From Oppiella nova (taxonomy: Eukaryota > Arthropoda > Arachnida > Sarcoptiformes > Oppiidae), in contig CAJPVJ010000719.1 of NCBI GenBank assembly GCA_905397405.1, positions 1-21,094 of the forward strand: DNA of 21,094 bases, read 5' to 3'. Made by a program: the position numbers and the translations under genes. Numbering within the stretch: position 1 is the first letter of the stretch; each line of letters starts with the position of its first letter. Positions 20,416 through 21,094 of this stretch are shown here, piece after piece. The notes below the pieces were generated by a model. The model worked only from the letters and a program-made list of their open reading frames with translations. It was not told the DNA's origin and searched no databases.

Positions 20416-21094
20416 AAATATAATTGACTTTTCTTTAAGATCTCAACGATTGATAGCATAAGTAATCTAAGAGTTATTCACATTTAGTTATTGAAAAAAG
20501 TGGTTCCCTTTTATGTACTTTTATCTATACGTTTGTCGGATACAAGAATCCACTTCTAATCGTTTTTGGAGGGCCTGCCCGACGCCCTAACCTTAGATAC
20601 CATTTCCTATTGATTTTCTTCTTTAGATAAAACATGGCTTTTCTCTATGAATTATAGTTAAGTATAATATTTCTGCTCAATATATGAGTTTTGTGGTCAT
20701 CGATAGCCTTATTATTACGTGCTTTCGATGTCATAAATAGTGAATTTCAAAACACAAACTCTTCATTCGGTTTCCATTAAGTAAAGGAAAACTAGTTTTC
20801 CTTTTTTTATATATTTTTCCATTTATTCAAGAATTTGAAAATTTATAATTTATTGGTGCAATAAATTCACAAAAAATGGTATCGATATAAGAGCTCTCAT
20901 TTCGAGACTCTTATAAAACAATTCGTTAATTATAAACAACTTGTCTGTGATTTATGATTACTTTAAATGTATATCATTTGCATGTCTAACAAATCATAAC
21001 ATTAAATATATTGGAAAACATATTTTAAATTATTTAAAGTTTAAATTTTAAATATTTTAAATTAATTCTTGAGTTTCTATTTTATAATTAACTA
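20416..21094. other. AT-rich DNA, no feature seen
   Basis: No gene, RNA or repeat was recognised up to the right edge. A short GC-rich patch lies at about 20565-20600. Confidence 0.5.

Overview
This is eukaryotic nuclear DNA that is AT-rich and gene-sparse, with spliced genes. Protein similarity points to an arthropod: a clear Fasciclin 1 orthologue and a secreted protein built of tandem PAN/apple domains. A mite or other chelicerate is my guess; the window does not settle it.

Layout. (1) 1-4629, minus strand: a secreted protein with at least nine PAN/apple domains, running off the left edge. Once assembly errors are set aside, the domains fall into three successive a-b-c triplets. (2) 4630-6360: non-coding space between this gene and a divergent neighbour. 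(3) 6361-7413, plus strand: an intact, single-exon GNB1L-type WD40 protein. (4) 7505-7960, minus strand: a small two-exon gene for a secreted protein with two CxxxC motifs, tail-to-tail with GNB1L. (5) 7961-11091: AT-rich DNA with no gene seen. (6) 11092-17635, minus strand: Fas1 (Fasciclin 1), four visible exons coding for four FAS1 domains and a GPI-anchor signal; the signal-peptide exon lies further right or outside the window. (7) 17636-21094: mostly non-coding. Two short plus-strand blocks at 19907-19976 and 20185-20415 resemble the C-terminal receptor-binding domain of alpha-2-macroglobulin/thioester proteins.

The most unusual signal is informatic. Several repeats have exact 127-base edges separated by one 'a' (or 'n'), as expected when contigs or bubble arms from a k=127 de Bruijn assembly are laid end to end. 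In the strangest case, 2311-2899 is a second copy of 2900-3488 whose two ends are written as the complement WITHOUT reversal. Biology does not make such a string. Setting aside 2311-2899 and one 128-base unit at 388-642 restores an open frame across the PAN gene exactly. The triplicated 3' end of Fas1 has the same cause.

The genes do not form an operon or pathway. Two encode extracellular or cell-surface proteins (PAN array, Fas1), one a small secreted product, and one an intracellular scaffold. I found no tRNA, rRNA, CRISPR array, or retroviral or other virus-like element.
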